This document shows, in pieces, positions 1-12,500 of a stretch of 64,000 nt of DNA. Origin of the DNA: Norana najaformis (lineage: Eukaryota; Annelida; Clitellata; Crassiclitellata; Hormogastridae); contig OZ029916.1 of the NCBI GenBank assembly GCA_964023275.1, forward strand, positions 20,802,064-20,866,063, given 5' to 3'. Each line of letters opens with the position of its first letter. The first letter of the stretch is position 1. Made by a program: the position numbers and the translations under genes. Below the pieces are notes generated by a model that was given only the letters and a program-made list of their open reading frames with translations, was not told the origin of the DNA and ran no database searches.

Positions 1-149
1 AGTGATGTTTATTTGGTCTGAGGTGATGGCAGAGCAGCTGATGGTCAATTAGCAACAGAAAAAAGTCTTCCACTTTTTGTGGAGCGTTTGCAGAATGATT
101 TGCCAACTGTTGCCAGTGCTGTTTGTGACATTTCATGATTATGTGATAT

Positions 150-770
150 ATGCTGGAAGCTCTCAAGAGTATAACATTAAGAGCCATAGCAGATACTGGA
201 TGCAATATGACATATGACTTGGACAGTAGGAAAGAAATACTAGTCAGAATTGCAAAGTTGACAGCAACACTGAAAGCTAAGGATAAAATCTGGAAAAGCA
301 AAGCCATAAAGCTGGAGACAAAACTGAGCGTTCTGAAAACATGTGTTTTAGTAGCATGTTATATGGATGTGAGGCTTGGTTAATAACAAAGACATTGAAA
401 GAAGGATACTGACCTTCGAGAGAAAATAGGAAGATTATGAAAATAGGATGGACACAAAAGGTGAGCAATGCAAAACTATGCAGACGGATACATGTGAAAG
501 AGAACTTGCTGCAGAAGTTAGTTCGGAGGAAACTGGGATTATTTGGTCACATATTCAGAATGAGCAACGATAGGAAGATCAGGGCATTAGTGTTCGGAAT
601 GATGGATGAACCAAACAAGAGAGGACGACCCCACGAAGAATGGGTAGACGACATAATCGAATGGTGTGGAACATCGCTTCAGGAGCTGAGCCACGCCACA
701 CTGGAAAGACAACAGTGGAAGAACATAGTGAGAATGGCATCAGACACCTACAGGCGTTGTAATTGTAATT
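150..770 (+). mobile_element. LINE C-terminal fragment (endonuclease/RT-type, broken)
   Basis: Two frames joined by a frameshift near 380-430 encode the region after the RT of a non-LTR element: SRKEILVRIAKLTATL and KSKAIKLETKLSVL, then VRRKLGLFGHIFRM, GRPHEEWVDDIIEW and LERQQWKNIV. This is the familiar tail of RTE/Jockey-like animal LINEs (GHI.R, GRP..W.DDI, R..W). No RT core remains. It lies upstream of, or inside, the 5' intron of the ORP gene. Confidence 0.7.
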
Positions 771-1035
771 GTAATCTGACATTTATAAAGTGCCACTTCA
801 AGAATAGACTCATCAGAGGCGCTCACGACCCGAACCAGTGAGACCACTGTCAAATAATACAGACTTCAGGCACTTGCAAAACTGCGGAAGGGACAAACTG
901 AGGAATTCAAGCCAGAGCTCTCGAGAAAGGCGATTCCAGCTATTAGGTCCAACTTAGGCAAAGCTTCTAGACTGTTGTACCCATGGTTTATGATGATGAT
1001 GATGATCAGATACTTCCTGTAACAATGTTCAGAAT

Positions 1036-1290
1036 TGTAAAGTCAAGATTTCTACAGCACCCAGTAAAAGCTAAGTCTCAGGAACCAGCTCATTCACTCA
1101 GGCACTTAGTCAAAACAAAATCGATGGGTGAGTAGGGTTTGCTTCCACGTCGAGATACAAGTCAGGCAGGCAGGCAGGCAGTCAGATGGCTACGATTGGT
1201 GGTGTGTGGAATTGGATCTGCAGGATAGATAAGGAGAAGAAGAGAAATCAGGATAGGATCTGCAAAAGAGGAGTGTTAGAATGTTGTGTT
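1036..1290 (-). repeat. LINE 3'-end copy (shared family, copy 1)
   Basis: It shares the segments ATTTCTACAGC, GTCAAAACAAAATCGAT and ATCAGGATAGGATCTG in the same order with copies at 15483, 25463, 51425, 52785 and 54240. Read on the minus strand these are the 3' untranslated end of an L2-like LINE. Confidence 0.7.
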
Positions 1291-2700
1291 ATGATAAAGA
1301 CATTTTCTAATGTTGAATTAAAATTCGTCTCAATGTTCCAGTCTTGTTACATCAGAATTTGAGGTATGCCAGTTCGTGAGATATGGAGGTTATGGTATAT
1401 ATTATATTGTATATATTTTTATTACAATATTATGTATATATACATGTATATATATATCACATAATGTGTTCTTTTTTATATGTAATCCCAGAATATGTAT
1501 ATATTTTCACACATGTATATGCTAGATAGATATATGCCCATATAGGTTACTGTAGAAGGCAGACATGTATATTACTCTAACCTTACACTACAAAGAAATG
1601 GAAAAAATGTACCTTTATGTTTTGTGTTCGAGGTATATGTGTATATTGCCCTTCTAACAGCCCCTTCTTATCTCCTTATATTGCATTTATTTCCATATTC
1701 CTTCTGTTACAATATTTACTATTGTTATTGCTAATATTTTTAACTCTTGCAAAGCCACAGATAAATGCGAATCTGGGGCAACTAAATATCCATATGTTTG
1801 AAAGCCAGTGAGAAATAATGAGTTTGTGGAGCATTTCTTGAAGGAAGAAAAGAGTTAACGCTTTACAGCATTAGTCGATTCCTTTTGTTATTCCTTAGTT
1901 TGCTGTCTTCCATTTCTCAGTTATTTCACATTTCTCCCTCTGACTCTTTCCTTCAACGTAATCTTTCTTTTCATTTTCTTCTTTTTGATGGTTCTTCACT
2001 TCATTCTTTTTTCTTGTTTCTCTTTTCTATTTTATATCTATTCTGCTTTCTAAATATAAAATGGTAAATATAAAATCAGCCTGCAAACTAGAATTTCCTT
2101 GCTATTCATAATACTGCGTAAATTGTGATCCTTTCCTGCTTTCTTGCTTACTGGTGCTGACCATTATATTTCTTCAATGAAATGACCAGTTATATTTGAG
2201 TCAGTTTATTTTTTATTATATTTAATATAATTACCTGTATTAGAGTTATTATTTAGACTGTGTACAGCTTCTTTTCGAACAAATGCCAGGCTTGGCAGGG
2301 CAGTTTATTATTTGACTGTAAAATGAAAATTTCTAATAGTTTTGCTCCATTACACAAACTATTTATTTGTTCAAGTTCAGGTATATTTTCTTGTTCTTAC
2401 TTGAAATTTAATGAGGGCAAAACTTTGCAAGAAAGTGAATTTATTATCATGCTAGTGCTGGTTGATTTGAGCTTCAATTTAAAAATGAAAAGTCCATAAA
2501 GGATGTCAGCCCTGGCAGCTTTTATTCTTTTGCAGATTCTCTGTTTCAATGTTTAAAAAGTGAAAAGAGCTTTAAATCAAATTCTGATTTGATGTATTGG
2601 GTTATTATTTCTTAAAATGAACGTTGCAATAACTAACCAGTGAGCAGAAGTTTTACTAGTGAGTGATATAGTGATTGGGTAGACTGTGGTTAAACTTGCC

Positions 2701-2880
2701 TTAGGTGACCTGACATGTGCTTAGGTGGTCTCAGGCAACCTTAGGTGGTCTCAGGCAACCTTAGGTGGTCTCAGGCAACCTTAGGTGGTCTCAGGCAACC
2801 TTAGGTGGTCTCAGGCAACCTTAGGTGGTCTCAGGCAACTTTAGGTGGTCTCAGGCAACCTTAGGTGGCCCCAAACACAG
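2701..2880. repeat. 20-bp tandem repeat, nine units
   Basis: The unit TTAGGTGGTCTCAGGCAACC is repeated seven times almost perfectly at 2721-2860 (one C to T change), with one degenerate unit on each side. Confidence 0.97.
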
Positions 2881-3555
2881 TGGAAACACTAAAAGGTGAA
2901 TAATTGGATAATTCATATACAATTATTTGTTATACCCTACTAGCAGCTATTTTAATTATATCTAGAATTATAGGTTAACATTACTTTTTGGAGTGATGAA
3001 GTGATTAAGAGAAGAGAAAGATAACAACAAATCAAGTATTTCTTGTTATTAATTTATTAAATGTCCTTTTCTGCACATAGGAAGAGCACACACATTGGGG
3101 ACTACAGATCTTTTACAGATTTGACTCAAGTACAAGCAAATATAATCGAATCATTCGTTAACTGCAGCTGGAAAGGCAGCCGGAAATTAAAAACTGAAAA
3201 CTAACTACCTTCAAGGGAAGGCTTCAAAAGAGCTCAAATTCAAGGCTTGTTTTCACACTGCTATTCTTTGAGAACTGGTTGTCAGTGAAAGCAGATTCAG
3301 GATTTGAAATTAAGTGGCAAAGTGATAAATCAGTTTCAGGCATAATGGGAAAACAATTATGAAAAACTCAGTCTGCCGAGATTAGTCAGGGTGCATGTCA
3401 ATTATAGTCCCTGTGAATCTGCCACTAGTCACTCCCTAGTCAATCCCCTCCTTTGTTATTCCACTTGCTTGTGTTTGCTGACTGCCCAGCTGAGTAACTT
3501 GGCTTTCCTGATTGCTTTTGTTTTTCGTGCACTTATTGCAAAATCTCGGCTGCAG

Positions 3556-6500
3556 GACTTTGGCTCAACACCTTCATCTTCTAAACGAGACAAGTCCAAT
3601 AAACGGTATTTCCTAAACAAGCCGTCTGCTAAGAAGGATCGCCGGACGAAAGGTAGGCTTTCGGTAAGTATGCCTTGCACAGCTTTTTAAAAATCCTTTA
3701 GTATACCAGAGTAATTGCCATTGGTGTTGGCACATTGATGATTTAGTTAATCAACAGAATAAACAATAGAGTTGATTTTTTGTTTATCTGTTTAGAATGT
3801 CATTTTGAACTTGTGTTTGACTCATCTCATGGCTAATGTCATTGCTTTATCACTTATTTTTTATGCGATTAAAATTTTATTTTTAATCCTGCTATTAGTC
3901 AAGCTAAAATGGGTTAATTTGCTTTGCCTTGCATTTTCAATTTTTAAAAATGTATAATGTATATGCAGTTTGAAGTCTTTGTTTGCATATATGTTGTAAA
4001 TAGGTTTCCAGAATATTTAGCAATAGATGCATAACTTACATCGATGTACATATGGGCTGCGGTTCTGTAACTGTGGAAGTGGTGTTGAGGTTGTTTTGTT
4101 AGGGTTTACACATTTAAAAATGCATGAACTTTTCAGGGTAATGATGTTGACTGATTTCTTAGAATTTAATTATTGTGTCGTTAATATTTTGCATTTGCAC
4201 CGACAATTATGTAAAGCACCCACCAAGTAGCTCACTATTTATGATGCTGCATAGATGCTGTCATATTTATACAAAGTACTAGTACATTAAATTTACCATT
4301 CCTCATGTTTTGCTAGTTGCTACAGAAGATACTGCATAACTTTTTATTACCTATAATTATTGGTGAAACTATGAGTGCTGTATATATTGTATATACCGGA
4401 GTAGTTAATGTTTACATATGCTGGTCATTGCTGGTATAAGAATTTCAGTTACATGTGCATACACTTCTGTATTTACAATATCCTTAACTTATGTGTGACC
4501 GCTATATGATGCAGTTAAGAAACATCATAAGTTTATTTGAGTTGAAATAATGAAATTCAGGATGAAATTTTTCAAATTTCATTAAACTGTTAAAGATTTA
4601 TGTCCTAATATTGCCTTGTTCAGTGGCAATGTTTCAGTAAGTACTGTAAAGCCATGTGTCTTGAAGCCATTTCAGTTGTTGGTGTTGAATGCTGCCTGTG
4701 CAAGATAAGGTAATTACTTGCCTTTGTCAACATAATTTAGTACTCAGGGGTGTGGTCCTGGGGTTGAGGTCCAGACAATAAAATAGAAAGTCAACAACCA
4801 GACAGCATTACCTTATGGGTTGCATGGCTTGACGATGAGTTGTCAGTTTCTCGTTATTCACCAGAAATGTTATGCATTTTGACATAATTTAATACAGTGT
4901 GGTATTTGTCTGTAGTATTATTAGTTTTGTACAAGAAACTGTCAAGTAGCAAATGTAAACAATCTGAACAAATTGAGCATAAAGTTAGGTGAATGGACAA
5001 GTAGTTTGTTGGATTTTTATGAACACCAGGCTGTTTCCATACCATCTCGCATTTCTCTTTTGGTTTCAATCAGACTCGCCCGGGAGTTTGGCATGTGCGC
5101 CAGTTTTGCTTAGCAGCCACCATCGATTGATACCTTGAGCATGATTAAAGTGGGGCTACAGAACTTCTCCAATTAGACTACATCTGTGCTTATTAGAAGC
5201 AGTTGCATGTAAGGTTCAAAAGTTCAAGAATGTTGTTGCTTTTTGAGGTGCTGCGTTTGATATTGGTCTCTAGATGGTAGATATGAAATTGAAAATGTTG
5301 ATACTTGGAAGAGTTTGATGAGTCTCATGCAGGGCTCAGAACTGTAGAGTTATGGAGTGAATAATGGTCGGTCTTATCAGGCAGAATGAATCAGGTGATT
5401 ACCATGGTGTATTTGAAACTCAATTCTTCATCTGCAACAAAAGAACTAGATGCTATTGTACCTGAATGGAAATTGAGAGAATTGTTGATTGGTCATCTGG
5501 ATGACATTCTGAGTCTTGGGAGGCAAGTTACATCCTGATTGTAGCATTAACCACTAAAAGCTGAGAACAGCTGGCTCACAATGTCATGTACCTTTTTTAA
5601 TGTGACTTGATATACTTTGGTACAAATGGAGATATATTGATGTATCAGTTCATTCTGTCTGGGAATTCTGGGCATCATGTAACATTGTAGTTTGTTGTTG
5701 ATCATGTTACCTGTGTCTGAAAATTTGTTTCATTCATCTTTGTTTACTGATTCCAAATACTACCAAGATACAAGTTTAACATCTTTCAGTTCAATCCCAA
5801 ATTGAACTGAACAAATCTTCAATTCCAGGACTATGCCTCTGAGATTTCTACATAGTCAACATAGGCACCCACCACTGAAGCATTTGACCTATTCTGCCTT
5901 GTTTGGGCTATAACTGACGCAGTACCATAGCAAGTTAACCACACTGTGAACTTAATCGAGCTTCAGAGTTTTGCCTAGTTAAAAAGTTACTGTAGTTTTG
6001 TACCGGTATTTGTTGTTGTTATTGTTCTTAGGCACCCAATGGAATGCTGAATTTTCACATGAGTTCATCTAACCCTAACCTCTCAATCAATGCAGAGACC
6101 AGTAACTCTCCAATGCTTAATGATATGGTTCGGTCAATGGGCGATCATGATCGACTTCATGAACAGTTCTGCAATCAGGCCAAAACCAGTGGGTTATAGA
6201 TCACAGCACAGGCATAGATGCTTACTTTATTGGACAGTCCAGTTTTTTAATGGGCATTTCATGTAAAATATAAGTGTTTTTATAGGTACATCAGTCAAGA
6301 ACTTACTTCTCCCAGGGCTTACTGTTACACAATGTAGATCATTCTGAAACTTCATCTGAAAATTGTTTTATGAATATCATATTTCTGCTAAGTAACTGAT
6401 CCATTCCTATCTGGACAGCATTATTATCTGAGAAAATGTCTTGCATTGTCCATAATTTTGAACTTGATTATTAAAGTAGGCTGCAAGAAACATTATTCCA

Positions 6501-9500
6501 TTGTTTGGAAGCTGTTGTGATGTCTTGATGCCCAAAAACTGGTTTTAAGAGGAGTTTCTTTGACCAGTTGTTACGAATTACGATAGCTATATTGTCTAGA
6601 TACATACATACATAGTGGTGATGACAATACTGATGATGATTATGATGAGGAATTACGAAGATGTGGTGTTGTTGTTTGTAGTTCACGATGCACTCAAAGG
6701 CATCTGTCACATGATGACAACTGAACGTGAGCGCCTAAAGAGGGCGCTTGAGTACGAGAATTCTCCTGCTGCGAGCCAGAGCAGCGCTAACTTCGTTCAG
6801 TCGCTTCGTCAGACGTTAAGCGAGGTTCGCTTTTAAGGCTTTTATTGATGCGATTCAGTGCTGCAACATAAACGGCTCATTAGGAGTAGGAGGCTGACTG
6901 CTTAAGTGATGACCGTCCAGTTCTGCATCTGGGATTCAAAACCCTGTGTGCTTATGTGCATGTGTATCTTTGTTAATGGTTCATGATTGTTTAAGAACCA
7001 TATACACTAGCTTGTGAGTTGAGAAGTTTGGACAGTTTTGAAAGTCCAAATTGCATGAGGGTTTGCAGGACACATCCGTTTAAAATATTTCACAGACCAA
7101 GTGATCTGAAACTGTATAGAGTGATACTTTTTGGATTTTCTGCCACCTGTTTTGCTAGATTTTGCACCAGATGTGGTGTTGATTGACAGTGGACTTGGGA
7201 TAGACTGTAATCTTATATTTGCTGATAAAATAACTCCAAAACCAGAGGCCCTTGCTTTATCATTGTTTACAAAATTAAATTGCAATGGTAGCAATATTGT
7301 TTTTGTGATGACGTGATTGTGCTAAGATGCTTGTAGTTGTTGATTGCTCCTTTAGGTGATAAAACAAAATGCTGAACTGAAGAGGCGCCTTGTCCACATA
7401 CACGCAGAGTCTTCAATTTCTGATTCCAAAACGCTCTTATCGCCGTTAATTCTACCAGGAACACCTTCAGATAAGGTAAGCCAACATTTAACCTATCTTA
7501 CCTAATTGAGCTTATCCTTTGAAAGTTTGGCCATTTTGTAAAAGATTTTCCTGCCAAATATTTCCCTTAAAATCAACTTTGCTGCTGAGATTATTAATTA
7601 AATGAAAATTTTTCACCAAAAAGAGTTATTTCATTCTGTATTGATTGTGTTTCTGTATTAATAAATTTATATAGCAAAGAAAAACACTCAGAGGCACTTC
7701 CAATGTGAGAGCCCCACAGGAATAGTCTTTTTTATTTGATTTGAAACGATTGCTGAGTTTAAAAGTTTAGCCAGGTTGATTGGTTGGTGCTTTTGATTGA
7801 CAGAATCAGTCTGACCTGGTTACATCTGTTTCGCTTGACAGTCAGGCGGAGTTCTACGATGCACCAGAACATCTTGATTCATCTTTTACAGATGAATCAG
7901 AAGTTAGTCCTACTTGTATTATGACAGCATTTATTTGAATATTAGTTTTATGTTTATTTTCACTGTTATCTGTCATTTTTAGGAGTAAAAAATAAGCCAT
8001 ATGAATGTACAGATATTGTGGTTGATGGCAATATGTGCATACGTTAATGCATTAGCCTTTCACCCCTATGCATTTGAGCTTTGATTCTCAGATGCAAATG
8101 CGAAATTTGCAGTGATATGTCAATTTCACGTAAAGATCAAGATTCATGTTTGACAATTTGCTGTTGATCCATGAACCTCCATTTTTTAATTTGGTGTTTT
8201 AATTGTTGAACTGTTCCTTTTGAGGCTCTACTGTAGTTTATAAATGTGCTGTTACCTTACCTTACCACATTCAGCTCAGTCTCTAGCCTCTGCTTTCATC
8301 ATTGTTTGTTATAATCACTCATAACTGCAAGGTAATGCAATTGCAGATTCATTATGTGTGTTTATCAGCTACAGTTTTCAGAGATAATGTTTTATTTCTT
8401 GCCATCATCTTTGTTATGAGGATGTCAGTGGCGTACATGGCCGTGAGGGTCCCCCCCTTGAGGTTTAGACCATCAGCCTATGGATTGGTGTAGATCCAAT
8501 GAGTTTTTTTAGAGGTACCCCTTCCACTGATCAGTGACTTGACTTTGTTTTGATAGATACGAGCATCATAAATAAAGAGTATTTTCCATGCTGATTAAAC
8601 TTATGCAATTTGTGGCCTGTTTTATTTTGGCAGAATGCATTTGCTGCCATGGCTTTGCCTCAGACACCACTGGGGAGCTTATGACGCTCCCCAGACCACT
8701 GTTCATTAGGAATTTCACCTCTTCGGCATGCGTTTTCTCAGACCCCCTCAATTTTCATCAAGGTTTAGTGGACCCTGGGCTGAAAAGTCACACAAACATG
8801 TAGCCCAAATGGGCTCAGTTTTATACTAAATACTTCAAAATGCATTGGCTTCTGGGGATCTGCTCTGGACCCTGCTGGGGAACTTTGTAGGCTGTCTAGA
8901 CTGCCTACTGGTTATGGGCTTCATGCATTCAATGGTCGCTGTCTCCAAGCCCCTCAGTTATCATCCAGGTACAGGACACCCTGGTTATAAAGTCACACAA
9001 ACATGTAAACCAGATTTGTTTAATTTCATACTAAATGCTTCATAATTTGTTGGCTTCCGGAGCTCGGCCCCAGGCCATGTGGGAGTTTATGACGCTCCCT
9101 CAGACCCCATAGTTGTTAGGAGCTTCAGATTTTCTGTGCTGACTGTCCCAGACCTCCTCATTTGTCATTATGCCTTTGGAGAATGTTACTGCATTCATTT
9201 GAGTGTATTTGTGTTGCTAATCTTTTACTAACTTGTTGTTAACATTTGTTGCTAGGAGGAAGAGGAGGAAGATGAGGAAATGTCAGACACCGAAAATACT
9301 GCAGTTCCATCATGTAAGTCTTTCTGAGCCCTTACTCCCTGGACCAGGTCAAAGCAAGGGACCTCTGCCCATTTAGTCGAATCTTATTTCATGGGCGCTT
9401 GTTTAGTATTTGCTGCCTAACACCTGGAATAGAAAGATTTGTTATAGTAAATAGTTTTTGTGAATATTCGTTAAATTCTATTAGCATAATCTAAATATCT

Positions 9501-12500
9501 TAATGGGGTCCTGATTCTTGTTTTTGATTTGAGTGCTTTTTTAATGATGGTTATTCAAGGCTTGTTTCTGCTCTTAAGTGGTTAACTGTTAATATACTTG
9601 ATGTTAATATGGTTACTTATAAATACAGTGCAGGCCGTTTACGCATAGTAGTTGGTAGGTAGGTAGTTGTTCAGGAGGCAAAGTCACTGTGCGTTAACGA
9701 ACCATGTATTATGAGGGCTTGCTGAAATACAGTAGTGTATGATTTGTTTAAGTCTTAGCATGGCTGAAAAGCTCAAAGACATAGGCTACCTGATGTGAAG
9801 GAACTTGCATTGTAGCATTGGGAAGCAAAGCACAACCACATGTTAAGCGAATTCACGTGTAAACAGGTTGCGCGTATTTGGGACTGCTGTGTATTCAGAC
9901 ATCTTGTTTCAACTACTTTGTTTGCCACATGTAGATGAAAAGAGAAAGAAAACGATTCGTAATATTCTAGTAATTGGCAGAGACTAGTCTGATCTTTAAT
10001 GCTTTTTCATAAAATTTTTCTGGTTGTCAGCGGAGAATGACGAGAGCCAGTTTAGTCGTTTCCAGACGCGTCGTCGTTCAAAGCTTCCAGTTCCTCGGGT
10101 CGAGTCAGATGTCAGCCTGTGGGGTCTGCTGTGTAAGAACATTGGAAAGGATCTGTCGAAAATCGCTATGCCTGTCTCACTTAATGAACCACTTAACGCA
10201 TTGCAGGTTTGAACTTTAACTTATTAATATATATTTTAGCAGTTTCACTTTATATTCTCACATGCTGAGTATGTATTGGGTATGTACAATTGAACTTCAG
10301 AAATGTACTTATTTTATTTACTTATTTTTATTTTCATTATTTTTGTAATTATTTCATGTTTATGAGAGGTTCTTAAATGGAACTGCACAGATGCCAAGAT
10401 ATGTGCATAATGTTATGTACATACATACATTATTTCATTCACATTTATACAGTGGGTAGTGAGTATTTGATTTCCTGTGATATGTAAATTAGCAAGGCAA
10501 TTTGAATGAATTTCTATTAATATCTTTCACTAATCATAAAAAGTTTGAATTGTTTTGATATAATTTTTACAGTATTTTTACTGACTTCTGGGTAAGTTGT
10601 CATTTGCCTACTTACGATTGTAAGAACTGTCCACCATCTGGATATGAATGCATTTGTTGTGTTAAAACCTTGTCTGTCTTATCTAGTGTTCTGTTATTAC
10701 TGTTGCTGCAATCAGAGTAATAATAGTAATAATGAGTGTGTTGTTCTGCAGAGACTCTGTGAAGAATTGGAATACAGTGAATTAATTGACCGGGCCATTG
10801 ATGTTAATGATCCTTTTGAACGAATGGTATGCACAATATTCGACTTCTGTCCAAATTTATTTTAAAATTTATAAATAGTATTCTGTGTAATTCTTCATTT
10901 TTGAGTATTTAAGCATACCTCACCAAAGCTGTGGATGCCTCAATGTAGGCTGTTTCTAATGGGAAAACTGTACAAAAGTATACAGGATCTTGTGTTTCAT
11001 TGCTCAGAGAGTAAGCTCTTGCAGAGAATTCTATTTCAAATCTGCATACAAAGGGCTGCACAGATAAAATAGCCTAATTGTGTGTGACTTTCAAATATCT
11101 GTCCCAGACGTGGTGGTCACCTGCCAAATAAGCAAGATGCACACTGTGGTAATGTTGATTGTATGTTGGCAGTTAATAATATTTTAATAATCATATTAAT
11201 AATAGTTGTAACTGAAATGCAAGGAATACTAAGACTGATGTCAAAAGAATTTAGTTTAATCTGTCAGCTGTTTTGAGAAACTTCTAGAAATTCAGGTTAC
11301 TGTTTTGCCAATGTTAAGTCCATGCTCTTAAGAACTACCATGTATTTTGTCGTTATTTTCTGTTAGGTATTAATAGCGACATTTTCTGTGAGTGCTTATG
11401 CAGCAACTTATAGTCGAGCCGGACAGAAACCTTTTAATCCGCTCCTTGGCGAGACATATGAGTGCATTCGTGAAGATAAAGGATGGAAGTTCCTTGCAGA
11501 GCAGGTTATAGCCTTACAGCTGAATCTTATCCAACTGCCTCTATGACACCAGCGTCTAATTATTTACATAGATAAGTCGAAGGCTAAATGTAGGTTGATT
11601 TCCCAGTTTACTAATGCTTTCGTGGTTTCTATGCTTGTGATTCTAAAATGTTTTTGAGCAGCTGATCACCGAAAAACTTTGGTTGTGGACACAGATTGAC
11701 AGAGTTGGAGTGATGTTGATTTTTAAAGTGCTATAGTTAATTGATGTTTGGTGGTGAGTCTCAAATAACAGCAGGGATGTTCAAGACATTTGAGGCATAA
11801 TGATTAAACATGTAAGCAAGCTATCCGTCTGCTAAGTTTAAAGGGCATGCATTCATTATGCTTCCTGATTCTACTGCTGATGAGTTAGAGTAAATATTGC
11901 ATGGTAGTGCTTAGATATCTGCTTTTTAAATGTTTACATGCAACATTTTATTATTTTGTTGCTCTCCAGAAACATAAAGATGTATTATTTCTGTGAGTTA
12001 GTGATGAAAGCTCCACAGCTAGTGACTTGATGTTATTTGTTGATATGATGTTTTGTAAAAATGTGTCAGTGAGTTGCATTTTAATGGCATTATTACTGAT
12101 TCCTGCAGGTGAGTCATCACCCACCTATTGCTGCCTGTGTCTGTGAATCAAAGAACTTCCTCTTCTGGCAAGGTCAGCATAAGGGGACTTACTTTGATCC
12201 TTGCCACATTAATGGAATAAACTATGCATGTAGGACTAAAGCAGGGCCTTTTGAGAACATTGACAAGGGTGAAAATCATATTTGTACTTAATCTCTCTTA
12301 TTACTGGTGATCTGTCATCTTCAAATTATTCAGAGGTGTTAATTTTCTGTTCTTTTCTGTATTTTTCATGCTATTTTATTCACCTTTAGCTTTTGCTTTT
12401 TTAGTCCTAATACTCTGATGTTGTTTTTTAAGCAGACATGCAGGTGAAAACCAAATTCTGGGGAAAATCGATGGAGATCCTGCCTATTGGCCTTGTGCAC

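Larger units (their letters stand above)
771..3555. other. Repeat-rich non-coding stretch upstream of the first visible ORP exon
   Basis: It contains a (GAT)n LINE-type tail near 985-1005, a LINE 3'-end copy at 1036-1290, AT-rich (TA)n sequence around 1395-1470, pyrimidine-rich sequence at 1880-2050 and the 20-bp tandem repeat at 2701-2880. I found no exon here. It is probably intron of the ORP gene. Confidence 0.5.

Noticed and set aside
12109..12291. A 60-codon frame ending [13 protein letters not shown] as the full ORP exon
   Set aside because: The donor at 12173 and acceptor at 12436 restore [14 protein letters not shown]; the remainder is intron read-through.
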